A DNA stretch of 64,000 nucleotides from an uncultured Parasutterella sp. (GTDB taxonomy: Bacteria > Pseudomonadota > Gammaproteobacteria > Burkholderiales > Burkholderiaceae_F), in NCBI GenBank assembly GCA_900766055.1, contig CAAFTZ010000116.1, forward strand, positions 10,988-74,987. Reading direction: 5' to 3'. Each line of letters begins with the position of its first letter. Position 1 is the stretch's first letter. Of the stretch, positions 1-9,279 are shown one piece after another. Under the pieces are notes generated by a model, which worked only from the letters and a program-made list of their open reading frames with translations, did no database searches and was not told where the DNA came from. The position numbers and the translations under genes were made by a program.

Positions 1-1936
<1,936 letters not shown>

Positions 1937-1963
1937 CTAATATTCTGACCGTGAATTTCAAAG

Positions 1964-3139
1964 TTAAATTTTCATGGGCATAACGACAAACTTGAAGTTG
2001 TCGTTATCCGGCATTCTGATTAAAGCCGGATTTTTCTGTTCGCCTAAGGAAATTCTGACGGAGTCGTTCTTCAACACATTCAAAACTTCGATGAGGTAGG
2101 CGACATTAAAACCGATTTCAATCGGAGAACCACTGTATTCAACGGAGATTTCGTCTTCGGCTTCCTCCATGTCCGCATTGTTGGCCGCGACATTAAGGTG
2201 CCCCGGTGTGAGGTTCCAGCGAACTCCCATAAGTTTGTCGGCTGTTAAAGTTGCGACACGCTGCAGGGAGCTCAGAAGTTCCTGACGTCCGACTCTGAAT
2301 TCTTTTTCATTGTGTTCGGGAATGACTCGCTGATAGTCCGGGTAACGTCCTTCAACAAGCTTGGATAAAATCTCGATTCCGACGAATTTAAATTTGATTT
2401 GACGTTCGGAAATGTAGACTTCGATGGGGTCCTGAGAATCGGGAATCAGCCGGACTAATTCTTTAACTGTCTTTCTCGGCAAAATGGCATCAAGCTTCTT
2501 ATCTGCCGTTTTTTCTGCTTCGACATCACAAAGTGCCAGTCTATGGCCGTCGGTTGCAACGCCTCTTACTTTGTTGTTTTCAGCACAGATATAAACTCCA
2601 TTCAAAAAGTAACGGACATTGTTGACTGCGCAGGCAAAAGAGACCATGTTCAAAAGATATTTGAAACGAAGGCAGCTCATCGTAAAAGCATGTTCCAAAT
2701 CTACTTCAGTAATAACAGGGAACTCTTCTGCGCTGATTGTTTGGAGCTCGAACTTACTCTTGCCGGAGCTCAGGACTACGTGATCCCCTTTCTTGGAGAA
2801 AGAAAGCGGATTGGTGTCGGGAAGCGTCGCCAGAATATCCGTCAGTTTTCTTGCGGAAATCGTCGTGGACATTTCTGAATTTTCTTCACCTATTTCTGCA
2901 ACGGTGAGGATTTGGAGATCAAGGTCGTTCGCGACTAAGGTTACCTGCTTCCCTTTTTGAACAAACAAGATGTTCGAAAGGACCGGCAAAGGCTGCTTTC
3001 TCTGGACGACACCGCTCACTGCCTGAATAGGCTTAAAGATATTCTCTTTTTTGGAGTTAATGAATACAGACGTTCCCGCTGCCTTATCCATGCCTTCATT
3101 TGCGGCAGCAGATCCGTTATCTAACTTAGTTTCATCCAT
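1964..3139 (-). CDS. dnaN: DNA polymerase III beta subunit (sliding clamp)
   Basis: DnaN forms the ring-shaped processivity clamp of the replicase. The 391-residue product shows clamp landmarks such as KQPLPVLSNIL near residue 50, TDGHRLALC near 200, EGRYPDYQRVIP near 270 and the C-terminal LIRMPD...FVVMPMKI end. It is about 25 residues longer than the usual 366-370. The first residues (MDETKLDNGSAAANEG) precede the conserved FINSKKENIF start. A GGAG element eight bases before ATG 3139 supports the long form, but an internal Met at residue 17 is a possible alternative. It lies only 12 bases after dnaA, so no origin fits between them. Confidence 0.97.
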   Translation of the reverse strand: MDETKLDNGSAAANEGMDKAAGTSVFINSKKENIFKPIQAVSGVVQRKQPLPVLSNILFVQKGKQVTLVANDLDLQILTVAEIGEENSEMSTTISARKLTDILATLPDTNPLSFSKKGDHVVLSSGKSKFELQTISAEEFPVITEVDLEHAFTMSCLRFKYLLNMVSFACAVNNVRYFLNGVYICAENNKVRGVATDGHRLALCDVEAEKTADKKLDAILPRKTVKELVRLIPDSQDPIEVYISERQIKFKFVGIEILSKLVEGRYPDYQRVIPEHNEKEFRVGRQELLSSLQRVATLTADKLMGVRWNLTPGHLNVAANNADMEEAEDEISVEYSGSPIEIGFNVAYLIEVLNVLKNDSVRISLGEQKNPALIRMPDNDNFKFVVMPMKI

Positions 3140-3151
3140 TATCGATCTCCG

Positions 3152-4525
3152 TTAGTTCCAATTTTTTAAATCTTGTTCAATCAAATGAAGCGTGTGATTC
3201 AGTTCTTGGTTCTGAGCACGTTCTTTTGTGATTTTCTTAACAGCATATAGAACGGTAGCGTGGTCTCTTCCGCCGAATGCGTATCCGATCTCAATAAGAC
3301 TCTTTTGAGTCAGCTCTTTTGCAAGATACATCGCTATTTGGCGCGCATATGCGACATTGGCCACCCTTCTCTTTGAGTGCATGTCCGCGATTTTGATATT
3401 GAAATGTTCAGCAGTGGACTGCTGAATATTTTCAATTGAGATACGTCCTGTTCCCGTAATTCCCTGCAGAGCCTCTTTAGCAAGCTCCTCGGTAATAGGT
3501 TTTTTAAAGACTTCCGCACGCATAATCACGCTATTAAGAGCACCCTCGAGCTCTCGAATATTCGTATTTAAACGAGTAGCAATGAGGTAAGCGACCTCTA
3601 ACGGAAGTTTGACGCCCTGTTGTTTGGCCTTCTGTAAAAGAATCGCGGCTCTTAATTCAAACTCGGCGGGCTCAATGGAGACGGATAGACCGGCTCCGAA
3701 TCTTTAAATCAAAAGCTCATCAAAGTCAGATAACTGACGAGCATAGGTATCGCAGGTCAAAATGATCTGCTTGTTTTTTGGAAGCAGTGCTTCAAAAATA
3801 TTAAAGAGACGCTGCTGTGTCCCGCCGCGTTTGCATAAAAACTGGACGTCGTCGATCAGGAGAGCATCGAGATTTCTGTATTTATTATCAAACTTTTGAA
3901 TCTTCTCGTCAGAGTAGCGGCCGCCAGCAGACAGAGAAACGACCTCATTAATAAAACGGTTCGCTGAGATGCACAAAAGATTGGTGTTCGGATTATCCTC
4001 GAGGATCTTTCGGCCGACCGCGTGCATCAGGTGAGTTTTTCCTAAACCGACACCGCCGTAGATAAACAAGGGATTGCAGCGCTCTCCGGGAAATTCTGCA
4101 ACTAACATTGCCGAACTTCTTGCGACGCGATTGGCATTTCCAATGACAAAAGTATCAAAAGTCAGACCGGAGTGAAGGCCGCATTTGGTCGCAATTTCAT
4201 CGATGGATTTTGGAGCTTTTTCCTCTTCCGGGAAAGTATTGGCAGGCCCGGTCAAAGGCTCGGAAATCATCGCGCCTTTATTGGGATCTTTCACTGTTAT
4301 TTTAAGTTTTATCTCACGGCCGCAGATTTCGGAGGCTTTTTCCTCAATATCTTTTTCATACTGCGCCTTGATGAATTTACTATGTGGAACAGAAGGTACA
4401 CTAATATTAATAATGTCAGGCTCGCTGTCCTCAGTGAATTCAACCTTTCCAAACCACGGAACGAAGACTTCTTCAGGAATAGTATTCTTGAGAAAGGCTA
4501 ACACCGACTTCCAAACTTCACGCAT
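3152..4525 (-). pseudogene. dnaA: chromosomal replication initiator DnaA, interrupted by an in-frame TAA
   Basis: DnaA is the AAA+ protein that binds and melts oriC. From ATG 4525 the frame runs 273 codons and meets TAA at 3706-3704. The same frame then continues without shift to TGA-free conserved sequence and ends at 3152, for 457 codons apart from the stop. Domain I begins MREVWKSVLAFLKN. Walker A is GGVGLGKT (157-164) and Walker B LLIDD (222-226). After the stop come RFGAGLSVSIEPAEFELRAA and the domain IV signature GRDHATVLYAVKKI. Family knowledge predicts DERLISRF here, while the sequence reads DELLI-stop-RF. Both changes fall in box VII, which carries the arginine finger. The first piece alone would lack the DNA-binding domain. 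A sequencing or assembly error is a serious possibility because dnaA is normally essential. Confidence 0.9.
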
Positions 4526-4898
4526 TTAAGTTTCCGAGAATAACTTGTCGACTCTGAGTCTATTTTCAAACTAAACGATCATTGTACCTTATTTGGCGTT
4601 ATCTCCTATTAAGATAATAGGGGTATAGCAGGCACAAATAAAAAGGCGCTAAACACCGTCTAAAACGCCTTAAGCTCCGATTGCATAATTTTTGCGACAG
4701 ATCTGTTTACGAATAAGAAGAGCGCTCAAAAAGAGGGCTCCATAAAAAGCCGTAACAAAATAATTTCTTTTAATTTGACAAGTTACGTTCTAATGAAGTC
4801 TAATATGTGGTTTCTCAAATTAGGGGATCGGTCCCCTAACAGCATTAGTAATTTTAGTTTTTGCGGCCGTTCGCCTGGCCGATTTAAAAGGAATAAAA
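4526..4898. other. rpmH-dnaA divergent intergenic region, candidate oriC position
   Basis: This 373-base AT-rich gap separates the leftward dnaA-dnaN-gyrB genes from the rightward rpmH-rnpA-yidC genes, which is where many proteobacteria carry oriC. I searched both strands by eye for TTATCCACA and close variants and found no convincing DnaA box. It does contain several inverted repeats: CCTATT/AATAGG at 4605-4621, AAGGCG/CGCCTT at 4643-4671 (followed by a T-run on the minus strand, so terminator-like), and TTAGGGGA/TCCCCTAA at 4820-4839. The rpmH promoter lies at 4775-4804. The origin role is an inference from gene order only. Confidence 0.4.
4775..4804 (+). promoter_or_regulatory. sigma-70 promoter of the rpmH-rnpA-yidD-yidC operon
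   Basis: A perfect -35 TTGACA at 4775-4780 is followed after 18 bases by TCTAAT at 4799-4804. Transcription would start near 4811. That leaves a leader of about 90 bases before rpmH containing the 8-bp hairpin at 4820-4839. Confidence 0.65.
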
Positions 4899-5039
4899 AT
4901 GGCAACAAAACGTACATACCAGCCTTCTAAGGTTAAACGTGCTCGTACACACGGTTTCCTCGTTCGCAGCCGCACTCGCGGCGGCCGTAAGGTGCTTGCT
5001 GCTCGTCGTCGCAAAGGACGTCACGTTTTAGCTCTTTAA
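4899..5039 (+). CDS. rpmH: 50S ribosomal protein L34
   Basis: This gene encodes the 46-residue ribosomal protein L34 of the large subunit. The product is extremely basic and matches the family signature [17 protein letters not shown] followed by [19 protein letters not shown]. Compared with the usual 44-residue form, it has two extra residues after the initiator (MAT-KRTY) and a short HVLAL tail. An AAAAGGA ribosome-binding site lies just before ATG 4899. It is the first gene of a rightward operon, 25 bases before rnpA, the standard bacterial arrangement opposite dnaA. Confidence 0.97.
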   Translation: MATKRTYQPSKVKRARTHGFLVRSRTRGGRKVLAARRRKGRHVLAL

Positions 5040-5064
5040 TCCTTAAGGATTATTCAAATTAACG

Positions 5065-5520
5065 ATGGCGTTAGGGGGCCGGGCTAATTCTTTTCCTCAA
5101 AAAGCAAAAATCAAGAAGTCTCTGGATTTTTTGACCGTTTTAAAAGCAAGAGGGAAAGGAGTCGTTAGACTTTCTGGACAATGGTTCGAGTTGAAGGCAG
5201 TCCTTACCCAAGGAAAAGTCTCCTCAAGATTCGGTCTTACGGTCGGAAAACATTTTTCTAAACGTTCAGTAGACCGAAATCTGGTGAAAAGAATATTGAG
5301 GGAAGCCATTAGGCACTCGGTTCTTACTCATCCCGCTGAGTCCCCTTCCGCACTCCAAAGCCGAACATTCGTTCTCCGCTTAAAAAAGAAAGTTCTGGTG
5401 CCTGCTGAAGGCGCCCGTCTAAACTCTCTTAAAAAAGAATTATCGGAGGATGCGAACCGACTGTTGAGCCAGTTAGAGGCAAGAATTCAGGTTCTTGATC
5501 AAGGAAAAAAAGATGATTAA
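5065..5520 (+). CDS. rnpA: ribonuclease P protein component
   Basis: RnpA is the protein cofactor of RNase P, which matures tRNA 5' ends. The 151-residue basic product carries the RNase P protein signature SVDRNLVKRILREAIR near residue 73, preceded by SSRFGLTVGKHFSKR. It is a little longer than the usual 110-130 residues, mainly through a C-terminal extension. The start at ATG 5065 lies 25 bases after rpmH. The last eight bases overlap the start of yidD, suggesting coupled translation. Confidence 0.95.
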   Translation: MALGGRANSFPQKAKIKKSLDFLTVLKARGKGVVRLSGQWFELKAVLTQGKVSSRFGLTVGKHFSKRSVDRNLVKRILREAIRHSVLTHPAESPSALQSRTFVLRLKKKVLVPAEGARLNSLKKELSEDANRLLSQLEARIQVLDQGKKDD

Positions 5521-5824
5521 AAATCTCTGTCTTTTCATGATCAGGGGTTACCAGTTTCTTTTTTCGCCTTGGGTTGGCCACAACTGTCGGTTTCTTCCTA
5601 CCTGTTCTCAATATTCCTACACATCCATACAGAGATTCGGTGCCATCCGGGGAGTTTGGCTTACGTTTTTTCGGATTCTCCGCTGCAACCCCTTCGGGGG
5701 AAGCGGGATTGACGAAGTTCCTGACAAATTCAAGTGGAATTGTTGGTGCCGGGATTGTTCGGATCAGGAATCTCAGGCGTATTTTTTTCAATCTAAATTA
5801 GAGAAATCAAATCATGGGAAGTGA
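5513..5824 (+). CDS. yidD: membrane protein insertion efficiency factor YidD
   Basis: YidD is a small membrane-associated protein thought to assist YidC-dependent insertion. The family pattern is clear: IRGYQFLFSPWVGHNCRF, then PTCSQYSYTSIQRFG and LRCNPFGGSGIDEVP. ATG 5513 is chosen because AAGGA precedes it and the protein then begins MIKNLC. A TTG at 5495 in the same frame would add six residues and lacks a better site. The gene overlaps the rnpA end by 8 bases and the yidC start by 11, so rnpA, yidD and yidC are probably translationally coupled. At about 103 residues it is slightly longer than typical. Confidence 0.95.
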   Translation: MIKNLCLFMIRGYQFLFSPWVGHNCRFLPTCSQYSYTSIQRFGAIRGVWLTFFRILRCNPFGGSGIDEVPDKFKWNCWCRDCSDQESQAYFFQSKLEKSNHGK

Positions 5825-7511
5825 TATTCAAAGAGCCCTCCTATGGATTCTTTTCGGTCTTTCCGCCTTTATGCTGTACGACCGTTGGGAAGTCTACAAC
5901 GGTCGCCCGTCCTTCTTCGGGGCTGAAACTCAGCAGGTTGCGACGACGGAAGCACCTAAGAATGAGGCAGCCCTTCCGAGCCAGTCGCAGACAGCATCTC
6001 TGCCTGCTGAAGTTAAAGCAGCAGTGAAGGCTGAACCGATTCAGGTTGAAACAGACCTCCTCAAGCTTTCCTTTGATCCGGAAGGTGCCGTCATCATCGG
6101 TTCTGAACTTCGAAAAGAAAAGCAGACCATTCCTTGGACGGATACCGGCCTTGTCGGCATGATTCTCGGAAACAAGGCTGAAACGCCTGCTGATGTGGTT
6201 CTCTTTACAGAACAAAAAGGAAGAACTTATTTAGCGCAGACCGGTTTAATCGGCGGTCCGTACCCGACCCATAAGACTCAATTTAAATTGGTCCCGGGCC
6301 CTCTCAAGATGGCTGACGGCCAGGATAATCTCATCGTTAAATTTGAAGGTGAATCCGGCGGAGTTAAAGTCATTAAGAGCTTTACGTTTGAACGCGGTCA
6401 TTACGGCATCAAAGTCTCTCATGAAGTAGTTAATAACACGGCATCCGAGATCAAGCCGTCCGTTTATTATCAGCTGACTCGCGACGGTGAAAAGCCTGAA
6501 GGCGAAAGCACCATGGTCAACGCCTATACCGGTGCCGCTGTTTACACAGAGAAGGACAAGTTCCAGAAGGTTAGCTTCTCTGACATCGCCGACGGAGATA
6601 AAGATTTCCAGGCAAAAGCTGATAACGGCTGGATTGCTATGATTCAGCACTACTTCGTCTCTGCTTGGGTTCCTACGCAAGGCGTAGAGCGTGAAAACTA
6701 CACGAATACGGTAGGCGACAAGCTTTATGCCGTAGGCAGCATCCAGCAGATGGATACGATTGCCCCTAACTCCTCCAAGACAATTGAAGCTACGCTTTAC
6801 TCCGGTCCTCAGGATCAGACTCGTTTAGACGCTATTGCTCCGGGACTGTCCTTAGTTGTGGATTACGGCTGGCTTACTTTCTTAGCGAAACCGATTTACT
6901 GGCTTCTTTCTTTCCTTTACGGAATTGTCGGTAACTGGGGCTGGGCCATCGTTCTGCTGACCTGTATCGTTAAAGCCATTCTCTATCCGCTCTCCTTGGC
7001 CGGCTATCGCTCTATGGCCAAGATGAAAGATCTTGGACCGCGTATGAAAGCGCTCAAAGAAAAATATGGCGACGACAAGCAGCGTCTTAACATGGCAATG
7101 ATGGAGATGTATAAGACAGAGAAGATCAATCCTGTCGGCGGCTGCCTCCCGATTGCATTGCAGCTCCCCGTCTTCTTAGCTTTGTACTGGGTGCTTCTGG
7201 CCTCTGTTGAACTGAGAGATGCTCCCTGGATCTTCTGGGTTACTGACTTGGCAGCCCCTGATCCTTGGTTCATTCTTCCGATTCTTATGATCATCACGAT
7301 GGTCATTCAGTTCAAGCTGAACCCCACACCGCCTGATCCTGTCCAGGCGAAAATGATGGCCATTATGCCGTTTGTCTTCGGTATTATGTTTATCTTCTTT
7401 GCCTCCGGTTTGGTTCTTTACTGGCTTGTCAACAATATCTTGTCAATCATTCAGCAATATGTTGTGAACAAACAAATAGAGGCAGACAGAATAAAACGGC
7501 AGTCTAACTAA
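5814..7511 (+). CDS. yidC: membrane protein insertase YidC
   Basis: YidC inserts and folds inner-membrane proteins, alone or with SecYEG. The 565-residue product has the Gram-negative layout: an N-terminal transmembrane segment (about residues 5-21), a large periplasmic domain rich in Gly/Asp, and a C-terminal five-helix core starting near residue 360. The core includes WGWAIVLLTCIVKAILYPL, the cytoplasmic KEKYGDDKQRLN loop, the NPVGGCLPIALQLPVFLALY motif and a final ASGLVLYWLVNNILSIIQQ helix. The start ATGGGAAGTGAT overlaps yidD. A bidirectional terminator follows immediately. Confidence 0.97.
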   Translation: MGSDIQRALLWILFGLSAFMLYDRWEVYNGRPSFFGAETQQVATTEAPKNEAALPSQSQTASLPAEVKAAVKAEPIQVETDLLKLSFDPEGAVIIGSELRKEKQTIPWTDTGLVGMILGNKAETPADVVLFTEQKGRTYLAQTGLIGGPYPTHKTQFKLVPGPLKMADGQDNLIVKFEGESGGVKVIKSFTFERGHYGIKVSHEVVNNTASEIKPSVYYQLTRDGEKPEGESTMVNAYTGAAVYTEKDKFQKVSFSDIADGDKDFQAKADNGWIAMIQHYFVSAWVPTQGVERENYTNTVGDKLYAVGSIQQMDTIAPNSSKTIEATLYSGPQDQTRLDAIAPGLSLVVDYGWLTFLAKPIYWLLSFLYGIVGNWGWAIVLLTCIVKAILYPLSLAGYRSMAKMKDLGPRMKALKEKYGDDKQRLNMAMMEMYKTEKINPVGGCLPIALQLPVFLALYWVLLASVELRDAPWIFWVTDLAAPDPWFILPILMIITMVIQFKLNPTPPDPVQAKMMAIMPFVFGIMFIFFASGLVLYWLVNNILSIIQQYVVNKQIEADRIKRQSN

Positions 7512-7518
7512 TAAAAAA

Positions 7519-7560
7519 TCGGGTCCATCTCTCTGAGTCGGACCCGAAATTTTTTTGTTT
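7519..7560. terminator. bidirectional Rho-independent terminator after yidC
   Basis: The stem TCGGGTCC (7519-7526) pairs with GGACCCGA (7540-7547), followed by a T-rich run on the plus strand and TTTTTTA on the minus strand. It can end both the yidC operon and the oppositely oriented small membrane gene. Confidence 0.85.
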
Positions 7561-7850
7561 TATCTTTTTTGCCAATAACCCAAAAGCAGGATCGGCCAAA
7601 CCCAAACGCTGATGATCCAAAGAATTAGGGAGACAAGAGTCATTGGTTTGGTCGAATTTCGGGTAATGAAACAAAGTATTCCTGCACCAAGCACAGACCA
7701 TGCAAGGATTAAAATGTAGGCCGTTGCTCGGGCAGTGTAGGAGTCACCGATGAAGCTGCCGACCCAGGCAGCGATCGGGAGTGCGATTAGGACAGCGATG
7801 GCGGCTCCGACGAGGCGAGATAATTCGTTGTTATTCTGCTTCAAACTCAT
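7560..7850 (-). CDS. small hydrophobic membrane protein, unknown function
   Basis: I do not recognise this family. The frame from ATG 7850 encodes 96 residues starting MSLKQNNNELSRL. It has three clear hydrophobic segments: AAIAVLIALPIAAWVGSF, ATAYILILAWSVLGAGIL and LVSLILWIISVWVWPILLL. These suggest a three-helix inner-membrane protein. An upstream Met (7889) would overlap the mnmE start and is less likely. The gene ends against the yidC terminator and starts only 14 bases from mnmE on the opposite strand, so its promoter must lie inside mnmE and the mnmE promoter inside this gene. The hydrophobic pattern makes it a likely real gene. Confidence 0.65.
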   Translation of the reverse strand: MSLKQNNNELSRLVGAAIAVLIALPIAAWVGSFIGDSYTARATAYILILAWSVLGAGILCFITRNSTKPMTLVSLILWIISVWVWPILLLGYWQKR

Positions 7851-7864
7851 TCTTAGGTATCTAA

Positions 7865-9256
7865 ATGTCTTTAGTGAAAACTTCACCAATCATAGCAATA
7901 GCAACCGGAAACGGAAACGCTGGCGTTGGTATCGTTAGAATTTCCGGCGGGGAAGATGATGTAAAAGCTCTTTTCCAGAAGATGTTCCCAGGAAAAGAAA
8001 TCAAACCCCGTTATGCAGAATTGCTTCCAATCCGTGACACTCAAGGTCAAATATTGGATACCGGTATTGTTATATATTTTCGGGCACCTTTTTCTTATAC
8101 CGGAGAATCTGTTCTTGAACTGCAGGTTCACGGCGGCAGAGTTCTTCTCAACTGGATTGTCCAGGAAGTGCTTGTACTCGGAAAAGAGTTAGGCTTAAGA
8201 CAAGCCCTCCCCGGTGAGTTTACGGAACGCGCTTTTTTAAATGGAAAAATTGATTTAGTTCAGGCTGAAGCGGTCGCAGATCTTATTGAAGCAAATTCCA
8301 GGAATGCGGCAAAAGCTGCTTCTCGTTCTTTGACGGGAGAATTTTCCAATAAAGTTAACGTATTAAACGAAGCGTTAATTAATCTTCGAGTTGAAGTTGA
8401 AGCTATTTTAGATTTTCCTGAAGAAGAGATTGACTTCTTGTCTGAATACCAGAGTCAGGAAAAGTTAGAAGATATCCAGAATAGACTAGAGAGCGTTTTG
8501 GATTCCGCACGTCAGGGCGAGATCTTGCGAGACGGTCTGAGAGTTGCACTCGTTGGCGAGACCAATGTCGGTAAGTCCAGTCTTTTGAACTATTTAGCAG
8601 GCGAAGAAATTGCTATTGTTTCTGACATCGCCGGTACTACTAGAGATAAGATCCAAACTGACCTTATTATTTCCGGAGTGCCTTTTCACTTTGTAGATAC
8701 GGCTGGGATTCGTGAAACAGAAGATCGAATTGAACAGATTGGCATTGAAAGGACTAAGCAGGAAATATCCAAGGCTGATGTTATTTTAGAAATTAGAGAT
8801 ATTAGAGATCGGCAAAATCAGAATAAAGACTCGATGAAAACAGCTCTGGAAATGATTAAAGGAAAAGATGTTCCGATCATTACTGTTTTGAATAAAGTCG
8901 ATCTTATTTCATCCCCTATTCTGAACACAAAAGATGTTTCACGTGGAACGATTATTGAAACCTCAGCTGTGACTGGAAAAGGGATGCAGGAATTGAAATC
9001 TGAACTTCTGAAACTGGCAGGTTTTTCAGAAAATCAGTCAATCTATATGGCTCGAGAGCGTCATATCCATAACCTACTTAATGTTAAAGAATCGTTAAAG
9101 CGAGCCGCTTCTTACCTGAATTCAAGTAGCCCTCAACTTGAGTTATTTGCAGAAGAATTAAGAGGAGCTTCCGATGAGCTGGGAGAAATTACCGGGAAGA
9201 TATCTTCTGACGATCTTTTAGGAAAAATCTTTAGTGGTTTTTGTATTGGCAAGTAA
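7865..9256 (+). CDS. mnmE: tRNA modification GTPase MnmE
   Basis: MnmE works with MnmG to install carboxymethylaminomethyl groups on U34 of certain tRNAs. The 463-residue product shows the N-terminal folate-binding domain ([16 protein letters not shown], then [22 protein letters not shown]). The inserted G domain has P-loop GETNVGKS (231-238), switch motif [15 protein letters not shown] and NKVD. The C-terminal catalytic end is [13 protein letters not shown] with the conserved Cys. A parS-like site lies inside the coding region at 8935-8950. The gene is followed 23 bases later by mnmG. Confidence 0.97.
   Translation: MSLVKTSPIIAIATGNGNAGVGIVRISGGEDDVKALFQKMFPGKEIKPRYAELLPIRDTQGQILDTGIVIYFRAPFSYTGESVLELQVHGGRVLLNWIVQEVLVLGKELGLRQALPGEFTERAFLNGKIDLVQAEAVADLIEANSRNAAKAASRSLTGEFSNKVNVLNEALINLRVEVEAILDFPEEEIDFLSEYQSQEKLEDIQNRLESVLDSARQGEILRDGLRVALVGETNVGKSSLLNYLAGEEIAIVSDIAGTTRDKIQTDLIISGVPFHFVDTAGIRETEDRIEQIGIERTKQEISKADVILEIRDIRDRQNQNKDSMKTALEMIKGKDVPIITVLNKVDLISSPILNTKDVSRGTIIETSAVTGKGMQELKSELLKLAGFSENQSIYMARERHIHNLLNVKESLKRAASYLNSSSPQLELFAEELRGASDELGEITGKISSDDLLGKIFSGFCIGK
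8935..8950. other. parS-like ParB-binding site inside mnmE
   Basis: The sequence TGTTTCACGTGGAACG matches the chromosomal parS palindrome, whose common forms are TGTTTCACGTGAAACA and TGTTCCACGTGGAACA, at all but one outer base of the related site at 9259. It falls inside the mnmE reading frame. ParB is encoded about 8.4 kb downstream. Confidence 0.8.
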
Positions 9257-9258
9257 GC

Positions 9259-9274
9259 TGTTTCACGTGGAACA
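9259..9274. other. parS site in the mnmE-mnmG junction
   Basis: TGTTTCACGTGGAACA fits the 16-bp parS consensus fully, with the CACGTG core and TGTT/AACA ends. It occupies nearly the whole gap between the mnmE stop (9254-9256) and the mnmG start (9280). The placement near the origin fits known parS distribution. Confidence 0.88.
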
Positions 9275-9279
9275 AAAAG

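Noticed and set aside
3152..3529. Independent small HTH gene starting at 3529
   Set aside because: It is the in-frame continuation of dnaA domains III-IV after the TAA. Its start Met is internal in the normal DnaA sequence (NSVIMRAEVF), so it is not a separate gene.
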